A stretch of 53,744 nucleotides of DNA from Bacteroidota bacterium (GTDB lineage Bacteria > Bacteroidota > Bacteroidia > NS11-12g > UBA955). The position numbers and the translations under genes are program-made. Each line of letters opens with the position of its first letter. The first letter of the stretch is position 1. Below the pieces are notes generated by a model. The model worked only from the letters and a program-made list of their open reading frames with translations, was not told the DNA's origin and did not search any database. Of this stretch, positions 9,051 to 16,934 are shown one piece after another. The DNA is taken from assembly GCA_027490055.1 (NCBI GenBank), contig JAIXYV010000062.1, positions 1 to 53,744 on the forward strand, given 5' to 3'.

Positions 9051-9170
9051 ACATCAAATTTGCTGCGAAAATACAGATGAAAATCTCTGTTTGAGCGATT
9101 TTTATCGCTTATTTTAAAATTTTATAACCTGATTGTGATTAACCTTTACCATCAAAACCTCAAAACCCTA

Positions 9171-9887
9171 TTAAAAACGGGCATTGCTGGTGATGACTAC
9201 CGGCTCATCTTTGATAGGATGAATGAATGACACACTATAGGCGTGTAAACAAATGGAGCGATCGCGCAATGCCTGAGGGGCTCCGTATTTCACATCACCC
9301 ACGATAGGATGTTTAATGGACGCCAGCTGGGCGCGAATCTGATGAAAACGCCCTGTCACCGGGTAGACCTCCAAAAAGGCCTGGTGACCCCGTTCTTCTA
9401 ATACTTTATAACTGAGCACCGATTCTTTAGAATTATCTACCTTTTTGCTGAAAACATCCGCTTTATGCACTTTGCTGTTCTTGCGCAAAAAGGCTCTTAA
9501 CTCCTGTTCCTTTATTTCGGGCACCCCGTTAACCAATGCGCGGTAGACTTTCTTTATTTCGTTAACCCTGAATAGTTCGGTCATGCGCGACAAACCCTTA
9601 CTGGTTTTAGCCAACAACACAACACCACTCACCGGTCGGTCGATGCGGTGAATGACCCCACAAAACACATTACCAGGTTTGTTATCTCGTTCTTTGAGAT
9701 AAGCCTTCACCATTTCTGGCAAAGGTTCGTCACCTGTTTCGTCACTTTGTACGATAACCCCAGAAGGCTTATTGATGGCAATAATGTGATTGTCTTCGTA
9801 AAGAACGAGATCGGCGATATTAATTTTTTGATGTTCCAATTGACTGGAGGTAAAAAACACAGAGATATGGCTATCCTCTAACAACAT
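9171..9887 (-). CDS. RluA-family RNA pseudouridine synthase
   Basis: 238 residues from ATG 9887. It isomerises specific uridines to pseudouridine in rRNA or tRNA. The catalytic aspartate lies in HRIDRPVSGVVLLAK, preceded by the N-terminal LYEDNHIIAINKPSG strand and followed by KVYRALV and GRFHQIRAQLASIKHPIVGD, all typical of RluA/RluC/RluD. No S4 RNA-binding domain is visible. A longer frame begins at GTG 9926, but that codon coincides with the last base of the -7 box, so the internal ATG is preferred. The target site cannot be told from sequence. Confidence 0.92.
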   Translation of the reverse strand: MLLEDSHISVFFTSSQLEHQKINIADLVLYEDNHIIAINKPSGVIVQSDETGDEPLPEMVKAYLKERDNKPGNVFCGVIHRIDRPVSGVVLLAKTSKGLSRMTELFRVNEIKKVYRALVNGVPEIKEQELRAFLRKNSKVHKADVFSKKVDNSKESVLSYKVLEERGHQAFLEVYPVTGRFHQIRAQLASIKHPIVGDVKYGAPQALRDRSICLHAYSVSFIHPIKDEPVVITSNARF

Positions 9888-9925
9888 ACATTGAAAGTGA
9901 CTAACGTAAAACTGAATTAGGGTCA

Positions 9926-9933
9926 CAAATATA
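9926..9933 (-). promoter_or_regulatory. -7 promoter element of the pseudouridine synthase gene
   Basis: TATATTTG on the minus strand matches TAnnTTTG. It overlaps the upstream in-frame GTG and so argues for the ATG at 9887. Confidence 0.6.
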
Positions 9934-10007
9934 CAACACCAAAAATAAAAATTGGCATCCTCTGAACAGCTTCAAAAAGACAAGCTAAGGTGTTAAAAAT
10001 AAAACAG

Positions 10008-10015
10008 TAATTTTG
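10008..10015 (+). promoter_or_regulatory. -7 promoter element of the YdeI-like gene
   Basis: TAATTTTG on the plus strand matches TAnnTTTG and lies 21 nt before the ATG at 10037. Confidence 0.55.
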
Positions 10016-10036
10016 ACGCAATAGATTTCTCCAGAC

Positions 10037-10675
10037 ATGAACCCTGAAGTTGACAAATACCTCAATGATTCAGCCAAATGGAAAGCCGAACAAACGGCAT
10101 TAAGGCAAATCATCTTAGATACATTTTTGAACGAAGAACTCAAGTGGGGTGTTCCCTGCTATACCTATAACAAAGCCAATATTGTTTTGATCCATGGCTT
10201 TAAAGACTACTGTGCTATACTGTTCCATAAAGGCGTTTTGTTAAGTGACCCCGACAAAGTATTAATAACGCCTACCGAGTCTTCGCAATCGGCACGACAA
10301 ATTCGTTTTACCAACCTATCTCAGATAGAGGCTTTGTCTCAGGTTATCGCCGCATATGTATTTGAAGCCATAGAACTGGAAAAATCAGGGGCTAAAGTGA
10401 ACTTTAAACCCACCGAAGCCTATGAAACTCCCGAAGAACTAAAAACGATATTTACCTCTAAACCCGAGCTCGAAGAGGCCTTTTACAAACTCACGCCAGG
10501 CAGGCAAAGAGGCTACTTGTTGCATTTCGGCTCTGCCAAACAATCGGCCACTAAAACCTCCAGAATCGAAGCTTGCATTCCCCGCATCAAGCTGGGCAAA
10601 GGCTTAACCGATTGTATTTGTGGTTTGTCCAAGAGATTTCCAAGTTGCGATGGCTCGCATAAGAGTTTGAAATAA
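10037..10675 (+). CDS. YdeI/OmpD-associated family protein (DUF1801) with CDGSH-type iron-sulfur tail
   Basis: 212 residues, predicted soluble. The first ~125 residues match the DUF1801/YdeI fold (e.g. NEELKWGVPCYTYNKANIVLIHGFKDYCAILFHKG in pieces). Residues ~160-190 carry the family's second motif (LTPGRQRGYLLHFGSAKQS and SRIEACIPRIKLGKGLTDC). The final ~20 residues contain C-x-C-x9-C-D-G-S-H (CICGLSKRFPSCDGSHK), the ligand set of a CDGSH 2Fe-2S site with three Cys and one His. YdeI-type proteins are poorly characterised; an antimicrobial-peptide resistance role has been proposed for one homologue. A redox-sensing role for the tail is inference. Confidence 0.85.
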   Translation: MNPEVDKYLNDSAKWKAEQTALRQIILDTFLNEELKWGVPCYTYNKANIVLIHGFKDYCAILFHKGVLLSDPDKVLITPTESSQSARQIRFTNLSQIEALSQVIAAYVFEAIELEKSGAKVNFKPTEAYETPEELKTIFTSKPELEEAFYKLTPGRQRGYLLHFGSAKQSATKTSRIEACIPRIKLGKGLTDCICGLSKRFPSCDGSHKSLK

Positions 10676-10723
10676 AGCTTTACTGAGAGTTTTAGCTTTT
10701 CTACAATTTTTATTTTAGACTAA

Positions 10724-10755
10724 TTTGCCAATGAAGATTTGGAATATTATCTTTG
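10724..10755 (+). promoter_or_regulatory. Promoter of the CAU tRNA
   Basis: TTTG (10724-10727), a 20-nt spacer and TATCTTTG (10748-10755) match the Bacteroidota consensus. The tRNA begins 12 nt further on. Confidence 0.7.
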
Positions 10756-10767
10756 CAAACCTTTTTA

Positions 10768-10841
10768 GGGCCCTTAGCTCATTCGGTTAGAGCGTCTGAC
10801 TCATAATCAGAGGGTGGCTGGTTCGATTCCAGCAGGGCCCA
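10768..10841 (+). tRNA. tRNA with CAT anticodon (Ile2 or elongator Met)
   Basis: A 74-nt cloverleaf: acceptor GGGCCCT/AGGGCCC with discriminator A, D-arm with GCTC and GAGC, anticodon stem CTGA/TCAG with loop CTCATAA, and T-arm GCTGG TTCGATT CCAGC. CCA is not encoded. The acceptor has C4-G69 and C5-G68, features known to favour lysidine modification by TilS, so tRNA-Ile2 (reading AUA) is somewhat more likely than tRNA-Met. This cannot be settled by eye. Confidence 0.93.
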
Positions 10842-10850
10842 CTACACATT

Positions 10851-10880
10851 AAAACCTTGACTAGTTCAAGGTTTTTTTTT
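10851..10880 (+). terminator. Rho-independent terminator after the tRNA
   Basis: The stem AACCTTGA (10853-10860) with TCAAGGTT (10866-10873) has a 5-nt loop and is followed by a T tract. The A-rich left side would also let it serve the convergent minus-strand gene. Confidence 0.85.
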
Positions 10881-10904
10881 GACTGTATGATGAAAAGTTA
10901 TTTA

Positions 10905-11099
10905 TCATTCCTCACGCCCCTTCACTCGATCAAACATCGCAAACTTCCTGAGATGAATAATCGGCAAGCCGATAAATAAAATGACCAATACCAGCATGCC
11001 GGTGTTGTGATCGCGGCGCGCCCAATACGCCAAAAGCATGATTAAAACGGCATAAATTAAGCCCAGTGCTAAATGATAGTATTTGTTTTTAAAGTTCAT
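10905..11099 (-). CDS. Small two-helix membrane protein, unknown function
   Basis: 64 residues. Two hydrophobic segments (about residues 10-26, LALGLIYAVLIMLLAYW, and 33-49, TGMLVLVILFIGLPIIH) are separated by a short basic and acidic turn (ARRDHN). A basic C-terminal tail (RKFAMFDRVKGREE) probably faces the cytoplasm. No family is recognised. It looks real because TAGTTTTG, an exact -7 box, lies 4 nt before the ATG. A small accessory protein of a membrane complex is one possibility, without direct support. Confidence 0.65.
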   Translation of the reverse strand: MNFKNKYYHLALGLIYAVLIMLLAYWARRDHNTGMLVLVILFIGLPIIHLRKFAMFDRVKGREE

Positions 11100-11103
11100 A
11101 AAC

Positions 11104-11111
11104 CAAAACTA
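11104..11111 (-). promoter_or_regulatory. -7 element immediately before the small membrane protein gene
   Basis: TAGTTTTG on the minus strand ends 4 nt before the ATG (11099), so the transcript would be leaderless or nearly so. Confidence 0.55.
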
Positions 11112-11197
11112 ATACCACCCAATGTATTCTAATAAAAGCTTGAGATGAATCCGCTTAGATTCCCGATAAATTGACGGAAAATAATTATTTTACTTTC

Positions 11198-11218
11198 AAA
11201 CACCCTGCCTGGGTGTTT
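11198..11218 (-). terminator. Weak terminator-like hairpin
   Basis: The stem AAACACCC/GGGTGTTT (11198-11205 with 11211-11218) lies about 10 nt past the stop of the minus-strand gene ending at 11229. Only a short T run follows, so termination is less certain. Confidence 0.5.
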
Positions 11219-11228
11219 TATTAAAAAA

Positions 11229-13229
11229 TTAATCCCCCTCTTCACCACCACCGAAAATCCGCTCCAACAAGTTCGGTTTCTTTAAAACCCCGTCGTTGTA
11301 CTTCTCCTTGTAATCAAACTCGCCATTCGGCTTGTAATACTTCCAGGTGCCTTGCTTGATGCCGTTCTTATACCTGCCCTTAACACTGATGATAGCATTC
11401 TCGTAATACTCAATATAGGCTCCATCCATGATCTTGCCGTCCATCTCCATACTCACTTTTGGATTGCCATTCTCGTAATACGTGGTATTCATGTTATCCT
11501 GGAAATTCTTAATCAGGAATAAGTCCATGGCCGTTAAAGTATCTGTCTCATTATCCGTTGTATCTACCACCGCTACCGGTGCTGTCCACGGCTGATACTG
11601 CGTTCCTAGTACAGTGCGCATTCTGTCGCCATCGCCAGACAAACTCAAACCAACATGATTGAAACATCTGATGTACTCCTGATTCTTCTTAGAACTCTCC
11701 CAACTCTCCGGATTTAACAGTCCCTTGAAATTAGCAAAGTGGTAATTCGGACTCATATAGGCCATTACACTGGTCTGCCCCGCAAACTTCGATCTGAAAT
11801 TGCGGTACTCTTCTTTGTTGGCCAAGGTCTTCTGCGCCACATAATCATCAATGGTCAGCAACAAGGTCTTAGGATCATCACTCATCACCACGTAATCGCC
11901 TAAAATGGTGTAATAAGGCTTCTCAATCTTAGAGAACAATTTGCCCAAGAAGGCCTTGAATAAACCTTTTACTTCGATGTATTTAACTTCATACCCATTA
12001 TAAGTTACGTTCGTAAATCGAATCGGAGTGCGCTTTCTGATCTGTGCCTCGATAATACCCAGATTCTCTTTGGCTGCATTGATATCTGTGGCTTTAATGG
12101 CCATCACACTTCTTACTTTGTTTCCTATCAGCACATCTGTTTCATATTGAGCAATGGCTATTTCAGTGCCTATCCAATCAAACAGATTTCTCTGCACATT
12201 GATCTTCAACAATTTTTCGATCTTCTTTATCGCAGCCTGTTGCTCTTTATAAGCTACCGGATCTTTCTGCATGATGGCATCCAGGTTGGAATAGAAGGTA
12301 TTAAAATCGGTAAAGCCCATGCTTAAAAAGAATGACGCCCGCTCCGAAAACACTTTCTCGGCATCGGTTTCTGATTTTCCAGATACCGACAAAGCCTGCA
12401 GGTACGAACTCAAACTGTCATTAACAATCGTATAGCCATCCGCCAGCAATAAATTATCCTGCAATGACACATCCAGTCCGGTGTAAAACAATGACGAGAA
12501 TAGGTCTTTAATATCGGCCACATCATCCATGTACACACCCAAATACTGGTGGAAGGTGCTGTGATTTAAAAAGATTCTGCACATACCATCGTCGCTGGTC
12601 AACTGATTAACTTCTGTAAAGCGTGTGTCCATGCCTAATTGCGACTCAGGGAGCTGTGACGAAGTAATGACTTTATCCATCAAGGCTTTGTTATAAGACA
12701 CCACCAGGTAGTTCTTTACAAAGGCTATTGATAAAACATCTCTGGTGGCAGGATCGGTGTACTCATTTACTTCGGTTTCTGACGAGGTACGCACGGTATG
12801 GGTATAGCCAAACTGCTTGATCAGACTGGTTAAAGAAGCTTTGACAATGCTGGATTTAGAAGCCTCTGCCATATCGGCATAGTAGACAAAATCGTAATCC
12901 TTGGCCTTAGTCATGTGCACCGAAATCAGCAAATGCCTTTGACCAATCAAAGAGAAAACCTGCTGATTTTGTTTGATCACTTCGTCCATTAAATCGGCAC
13001 TGGTCGTAATCTCTTCAAATGCCGGGAAGGTCTTTAAGCCTGTCCACAAATCACTTGAACTAAAATTCTGCCAATTACCTACTGGATCTTTTGTCTCTAC
13101 CACCATCACCGCATCGTCTGGCACCAGATAGAAGCCATCAATAAATTTATTAGGACTCCATTTAAGCCATAAAAAATACCCGCCAACGAGTGCGCCAATA
13201 ACCAATATAACTATAACTGCTTTTTTCAT
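11229..13229 (-). CDS. Anchored envelope protein, DUF3352/DUF4836-like, with MORN-like C-terminus
   Basis: 666 residues from ATG 13229, which overlaps the pepF stop in an ATGA junction. One N-terminal membrane anchor (~4-20) is followed by YLVPDDAVMVVETKDPVGNW, the opening of DUF3352/DUF4836-type proteins in which a short motif follows a (V/I)P(D/A)(D/N)A start. The large extracytoplasmic body has no catalytic motif that I recognise. The last ~80 residues hold two or three MORN/YwqK-like repeats (YYENGNPKVSMEMDGK, YYENAIISVKGRYKNG, YYKPNGEFDYKEKY). It resembles, at low identity by eye, the first gene of the ABC operon at 17573-19246. Function unknown; probably periplasmic, tethered to the inner membrane. 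Confidence 0.75.
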   Translation of the reverse strand: MKKAVIVILVIGALVGGYFLWLKWSPNKFIDGFYLVPDDAVMVVETKDPVGNWQNFSSSDLWTGLKTFPAFEEITTSADLMDEVIKQNQQVFSLIGQRHLLISVHMTKAKDYDFVYYADMAEASKSSIVKASLTSLIKQFGYTHTVRTSSETEVNEYTDPATRDVLSIAFVKNYLVVSYNKALMDKVITSSQLPESQLGMDTRFTEVNQLTSDDGMCRIFLNHSTFHQYLGVYMDDVADIKDLFSSLFYTGLDVSLQDNLLLADGYTIVNDSLSSYLQALSVSGKSETDAEKVFSERASFFLSMGFTDFNTFYSNLDAIMQKDPVAYKEQQAAIKKIEKLLKINVQRNLFDWIGTEIAIAQYETDVLIGNKVRSVMAIKATDINAAKENLGIIEAQIRKRTPIRFTNVTYNGYEVKYIEVKGLFKAFLGKLFSKIEKPYYTILGDYVVMSDDPKTLLLTIDDYVAQKTLANKEEYRNFRSKFAGQTSVMAYMSPNYHFANFKGLLNPESWESSKKNQEYIRCFNHVGLSLSGDGDRMRTVLGTQYQPWTAPVAVVDTTDNETDTLTAMDLFLIKNFQDNMNTTYYENGNPKVSMEMDGKIMDGAYIEYYENAIISVKGRYKNGIKQGTWKYYKPNGEFDYKEKYNDGVLKKPNLLERIFGGGEEGD

Positions 13230-14935
13230 TTTGATTTTAATACTTGTAACTGTTCCCAAACAAAGCCAAACAACTCACCAACATACGATTTTGAAAAGTC
13301 GAATTTAACATTGCCTGCCTGATACAATTCAGGAATGGTGCGGGTATACCCCAGCTCCAACAGGTGCTTATAACCATCCAGACCGGCTTTCTTATCGTTC
13401 AACACATTGCGCCAGATGGCAATAGCGCCTAACTGTGCAAAGCCATATTCGATGTAATAAAATGGCACTTCGTACAAGTGCAATTGCTTCTGCCATGAGT
13501 ATTCCATGAAATGCTCGTAACCACTCATATCAGCTACACCGGTATCAAAGCGCTTGGCAATAGTCAACCAGGCTGACTTTCTTTCTTCGTTACTGTGTTC
13601 AGGGTGGGTATAGATCCAATGTTGAAAGGCATCGATTGTGGCGATCCATGGCAAGGTAGCGATAACGCCCTCCAGCTGTTCTATCATGGCTCTGTTGAGT
13701 TCTTTCTCGTCGCTGAAGAACTTGTTCCAGCCTTCCATACTGATCAGTTCCATAGCCATACTGGCTACTTCGGCAACCTCCATTGGCGCATTTTTAAAGG
13801 CATTAAGCTCAAGATGCTCACTCAGAAAAGAGTGCATGGCATGTCCGCCCTCGTGCACCATGGTTTCTACATCTCTTAAACTGCCAGCGGCGTTCATAAA
13901 GATGAAAGGTATACCACTCTCCGCCAGAGGATAGTTATATCCGCCAGGCGCTTTACCTAGGCGACTTTCGAGATCGAGAAAACCCTTATCTGCCATGATG
14001 CGCAAATTGGCCGCAAAGGCTGGCTCTACTACCTCAAAACAGGCAATACTTTTTTCGAGCAATTCTTTACCACCTTCGAATGGTTTTAAAGGCTGTCTGT
14101 TTAACGAATCAACTGCCAAATCATAAGGCTTGAGTTGCTCGTAACCCAGATTGGCTTTGCGCTCTTCTTCAATCTTTCTGCATAAAGGCACTACTACTGT
14201 TTCAATCGCTTCGTGGAAACTGAAACAGTCCTCTACAGAGTAATCAAAGCGGCCCATGGCCTGATGCATATAATCTCTAAAATTATCAAACCCGCAGTTG
14301 ATGGCTACCTGATGGCGCAATTTGATCAACTGATTGAAGAGCTCATCCAGTTCATCTTTGCTCTGCAATCGGCGCTGATTAATGATTTCGTAAGCGTCTT
14401 TTCTTTTGGCTCTGTCGGTTAGTTTTAAACGGTTAGCAGCCTGTTGTAAAGTTAAGGTCTCTCCTTCTATCTCAACAGACATGGCGCCGCTGATACTGCC
14501 GTATTTCTGCGCCAAAGTTTGCAATTCTGACAACAAAGCGATGTTATCTTCCCTGAACAATTCAATAGCATTTTTAATGGCCCTGAAATAGATCATGAAA
14601 GCTTTGTCCGATTCGAGCTCCGATTTAAAAGGCGATTCGTTGATCTTTTTATTCAGCAGATCTTCGAAAGGTGCAATATTGGGTTGAATATTGGTAACAA
14701 AATCGATGTAGGCGGCTTCAAGCGCTTCGTTGGTGGTATCGCAGGTCATCTTGATATAGCGCCAAGCCATGTCTTCGCTGACCATACTCTCGAGTTCGCT
14801 GATGTCTTTCAGCAAGCTTCTGTAGGCTGCAGCGCTGTCAATGGGGCGCTGACTTAATTCTTCAAAATATCCTTTTAACTGATCCCAGGTACTAATAGTA
14901 AAATCCTGTGGAAGGTACTGTCTTTTTGCACTCAT
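13226..14935 (-). CDS. M3 family oligoendopeptidase (PepF-like)
   Basis: 569 residues from ATG 14935. This is a zinc metallopeptidase of the thimet/oligoendopeptidase F family that cuts short cytoplasmic peptides. The zinc-binding helix is ETMVHEGGHAMHSF (near residue 350), with the third ligand in EVAEVASMAMELI about 25 residues later. The family's Tyr/His region (EVPFYYIEYGFAQLGA, near 500) is also present. A longer frame to 14974 begins 5 nt from the -7 box and is unlikely to be translated. It overlaps the following gene by 4 nt, implying translational coupling. Confidence 0.93.
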   Translation of the reverse strand: MSAKRQYLPQDFTISTWDQLKGYFEELSQRPIDSAAAYRSLLKDISELESMVSEDMAWRYIKMTCDTTNEALEAAYIDFVTNIQPNIAPFEDLLNKKINESPFKSELESDKAFMIYFRAIKNAIELFREDNIALLSELQTLAQKYGSISGAMSVEIEGETLTLQQAANRLKLTDRAKRKDAYEIINQRRLQSKDELDELFNQLIKLRHQVAINCGFDNFRDYMHQAMGRFDYSVEDCFSFHEAIETVVVPLCRKIEEERKANLGYEQLKPYDLAVDSLNRQPLKPFEGGKELLEKSIACFEVVEPAFAANLRIMADKGFLDLESRLGKAPGGYNYPLAESGIPFIFMNAAGSLRDVETMVHEGGHAMHSFLSEHLELNAFKNAPMEVAEVASMAMELISMEGWNKFFSDEKELNRAMIEQLEGVIATLPWIATIDAFQHWIYTHPEHSNEERKSAWLTIAKRFDTGVADMSGYEHFMEYSWQKQLHLYEVPFYYIEYGFAQLGAIAIWRNVLNDKKAGLDGYKHLLELGYTRTIPELYQAGNVKFDFSKSYVGELFGFVWEQLQVLKSK

Positions 14936-14978
14936 AGTGTTTGAATTGTGATTCCTGTTTAATCGGAAAAACACGCAT

Positions 14979-14986
14979 CAAACTTA
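14979..14986 (-). promoter_or_regulatory. -7 promoter element of the M3 peptidase operon
   Basis: TAAGTTTG on the minus strand matches TAnnTTTG. A TTG lies about 20 nt upstream as a possible -33 element. It supports the start at 14935. Confidence 0.6.
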
Positions 14987-15045
14987 AGTCAATTTGAACA
15001 AAATGACAATTACAAAGTGTTCACATGGTGTACTAAATTAAGGTG

Positions 15046-15759
15046 TTAGTCGAATTTGTAATTCAGGGTGACGATAAAATCTCTGTTATCTAAATTACCA
15101 ATTCCGCCAATCATGCAAGACATCGGCAATGGTGCTTCTGTAATCACACTATATGATCCTCCCATATTGCGCGATATGTTTAAACCGATTTGTTTACTCA
15201 ACTGCAATTGAAGTCCGAGGTGCACCTGAGTAGTATTTACAGGCATGCTCATATAGTTGTCTTTTGAAAACAGATTGGCATCCTCTGTTCTGATATCATC
15301 TACAAATGGTGTCGAACTCCTGTCATAAATAGTCGTTTTAGCATAAGTGCCTCTCAAAAAACGGTTATAACGAATTCCTATTTCGAAAGCGGGTTTCAAA
15401 GGAACAAACCTCAACTGATAACTAACAAACAAAGGTATACTCAACTTTGTCATACTGGTTTTAGAAGTTTCTATGTGGACTGTTGTTTCATTTTCAAAAG
15501 AATTATATTGTTCACGGTAACTATTATTATGATACCTGGTTGTACCATATTGCAAGCCACTGATAAGGCTTAATCGTTTATTGAGGTGGTAATTTGCTCT
15601 AATTCCAATCGCAGGACTCATATGCCTGGTATAGCCATAGTTAACAAACGAAAACTGCGCCGATGACACACCTAGTTCTGCCGTAAACGACCATTTGTCT
15701 TTGGCTGATACTGTGCTCAAACCAATGAGCATAACTAATACGATAATTTTTACTTTCAT
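15046..15759 (-). CDS. Outer-membrane beta-barrel protein of an ABC operon
   Basis: 237 residues. It has a cleavable signal peptide (VLVMLIGLSTVSA, cut near residue 19). The body is a series of alternating amphipathic strands typical of small OmpX/PorT-like barrels (e.g. IGIRANYHLNKRLSLISGLQYG, VHLGLQLQLSKQIGLNIS), and it ends in an aromatic-rich terminal strand (FIVTLNYKFD). No specific family is assigned. The start overlaps the permease gene by 4 nt (ATGA), so it is the last gene of the DUF4836/ATPase/permease operon. A trans-envelope role with that transporter is an inference from context. Confidence 0.78.
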   Translation of the reverse strand: MKVKIIVLVMLIGLSTVSAKDKWSFTAELGVSSAQFSFVNYGYTRHMSPAIGIRANYHLNKRLSLISGLQYGTTRYHNNSYREQYNSFENETTVHIETSKTSMTKLSIPLFVSYQLRFVPLKPAFEIGIRYNRFLRGTYAKTTIYDRSSTPFVDDIRTEDANLFSKDNYMSMPVNTTQVHLGLQLQLSKQIGLNISRNMGGSYSVITEAPLPMSCMIGGIGNLDNRDFIVTLNYKFD

Positions 15760-16934
15760 TTTGCCAGTTGTTTAATCCGGTAAAATGTATTCAGTGCATT
15801 CAAAATCAGAAATACTATTACCAGTGATAAACCATAGACTAGCACAAGGGGGTCAATTGTTGCATCGACCTCGAAATTTTTTTCAGACATGTAGCCATTA
15901 ATGAGGTGTTTAATGTATAAAAGCACGCTTGTTCCAGTCACGAACACCAGCCCCATCAGTACGATATAAAATAAAAGATATTGCTTGAAAATTGTATTGA
16001 CCCTATACCCCAGTTGCAAGAGGGTTCTTATCTCATAATTCGAATTGCTTATCAGTAATTGCGCATACTGTACAAACCCTAATATGGCTAATAAAACAAT
16101 CACTGAACCTATAATCAAAACAATGCTCAATACCATCTTCAACAAAGCATTCAATTTGCCATTCTTTAGCATCTCGAGATTGGTTTCATAGCCTCTGCTT
16201 TCCAGAAATTCTGTTAGCTGTGCATCTGATGGATCATTACACATCAGCACCAATCGAGATATGCCTTTCTCTTTATAACTGCCATATATTTTATTGGTTT
16301 CCTCCAGAAAAGATTCAGGCACTAGTATCGAATTTATCCGATCAGTAAAACCAGCGATAACACCAGACATTTCTGCTGTCTGACCATTACCTGAGACAAT
16401 GACTTTTAAGCCTGCCAGCTTGGCTGTCCCCTTGCTGATTTGCGGCAGTCCCTGACTCGGAGCGAAACCAAAATTGTATAAATTTAAATAATCAGTAGGT
16501 AAAATAATTGGCACGGGCTGACCAGGTTTCCAATTCCAGTTGCTGACTTTTACATCCAGAAAACCATCAGGAACTGCTTCAAAAAACATATCCGTCATCA
16601 TGGTTTTATCCTGCAACTGGAAACCTGTTTGCGCTCTGAACTGATTGGCCTTAAATGTCCCAACCTTCTCAACTGCCTTTAAAGTTTTAAATGCCTCTAT
16701 TTCTTCTTCAGAAAATACTGCAGCACTACCGGATAAAGTGTTAAGAATACTGACGGGTTTATTAACGACTAAAAACTGTGAACTAATGAGTTCTTTTTTA
16801 TTATCTACAATTGAACGTATGTCCTGATAAATCTGAAGAGAACTCATCACCATCAGCAGCCCGAATAAAGAACCAAACAGCACTACTGTGAGTTGAATAT
16901 AACTTTGTTTGGAGAGAATTAAACGTCTGATCAT
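15756..16934 (-). CDS. FtsX-like ABC transporter permease
   Basis: 392 residues with the FtsX/MacB topology: one TM helix near residues 13-33, a large extracytoplasmic domain (~35-260), then three TM helices near 265-290 (LLKMVLSIVLIIGSVIVLLAILGFV), 315-340 and 355-380. The C-terminal TM region has the EIRTLLQLGYRVNTIFKQ coupling segment typical of the family. It overlaps both neighbours by 4 nt, so ATPase, permease and barrel are translated together. FtsX-type permeases usually drive extracytoplasmic events rather than solute passage. The substrate is unknown. Confidence 0.82.
   Translation of the reverse strand: MIRRLILSKQSYIQLTVVLFGSLFGLLMVMSSLQIYQDIRSIVDNKKELISSQFLVVNKPVSILNTLSGSAAVFSEEEIEAFKTLKAVEKVGTFKANQFRAQTGFQLQDKTMMTDMFFEAVPDGFLDVKVSNWNWKPGQPVPIILPTDYLNLYNFGFAPSQGLPQISKGTAKLAGLKVIVSGNGQTAEMSGVIAGFTDRINSILVPESFLEETNKIYGSYKEKGISRLVLMCNDPSDAQLTEFLESRGYETNLEMLKNGKLNALLKMVLSIVLIIGSVIVLLAILGFVQYAQLLISNSNYEIRTLLQLGYRVNTIFKQYLLFYIVLMGLVFVTGTSVLLYIKHLINGYMSEKNFEVDATIDPLVLVYGLSLVIVFLILNALNTFYRIKQLAK

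Noticed and set aside
9094-9109. AGCGAT/ATCGCT hairpin between proline dehydrogenase and the pseudouridine synthase gene
   Set aside because: The stem is only 6 bp and there is no T tract on the minus strand, so it is not a convincing terminator.
13595-13934. Two long frames (94 and 98 codons) on plus opposite the M3 peptidase gene
   Set aside because: They are antisense shadows of a conserved metallopeptidase; no promoter or family similarity supports them.
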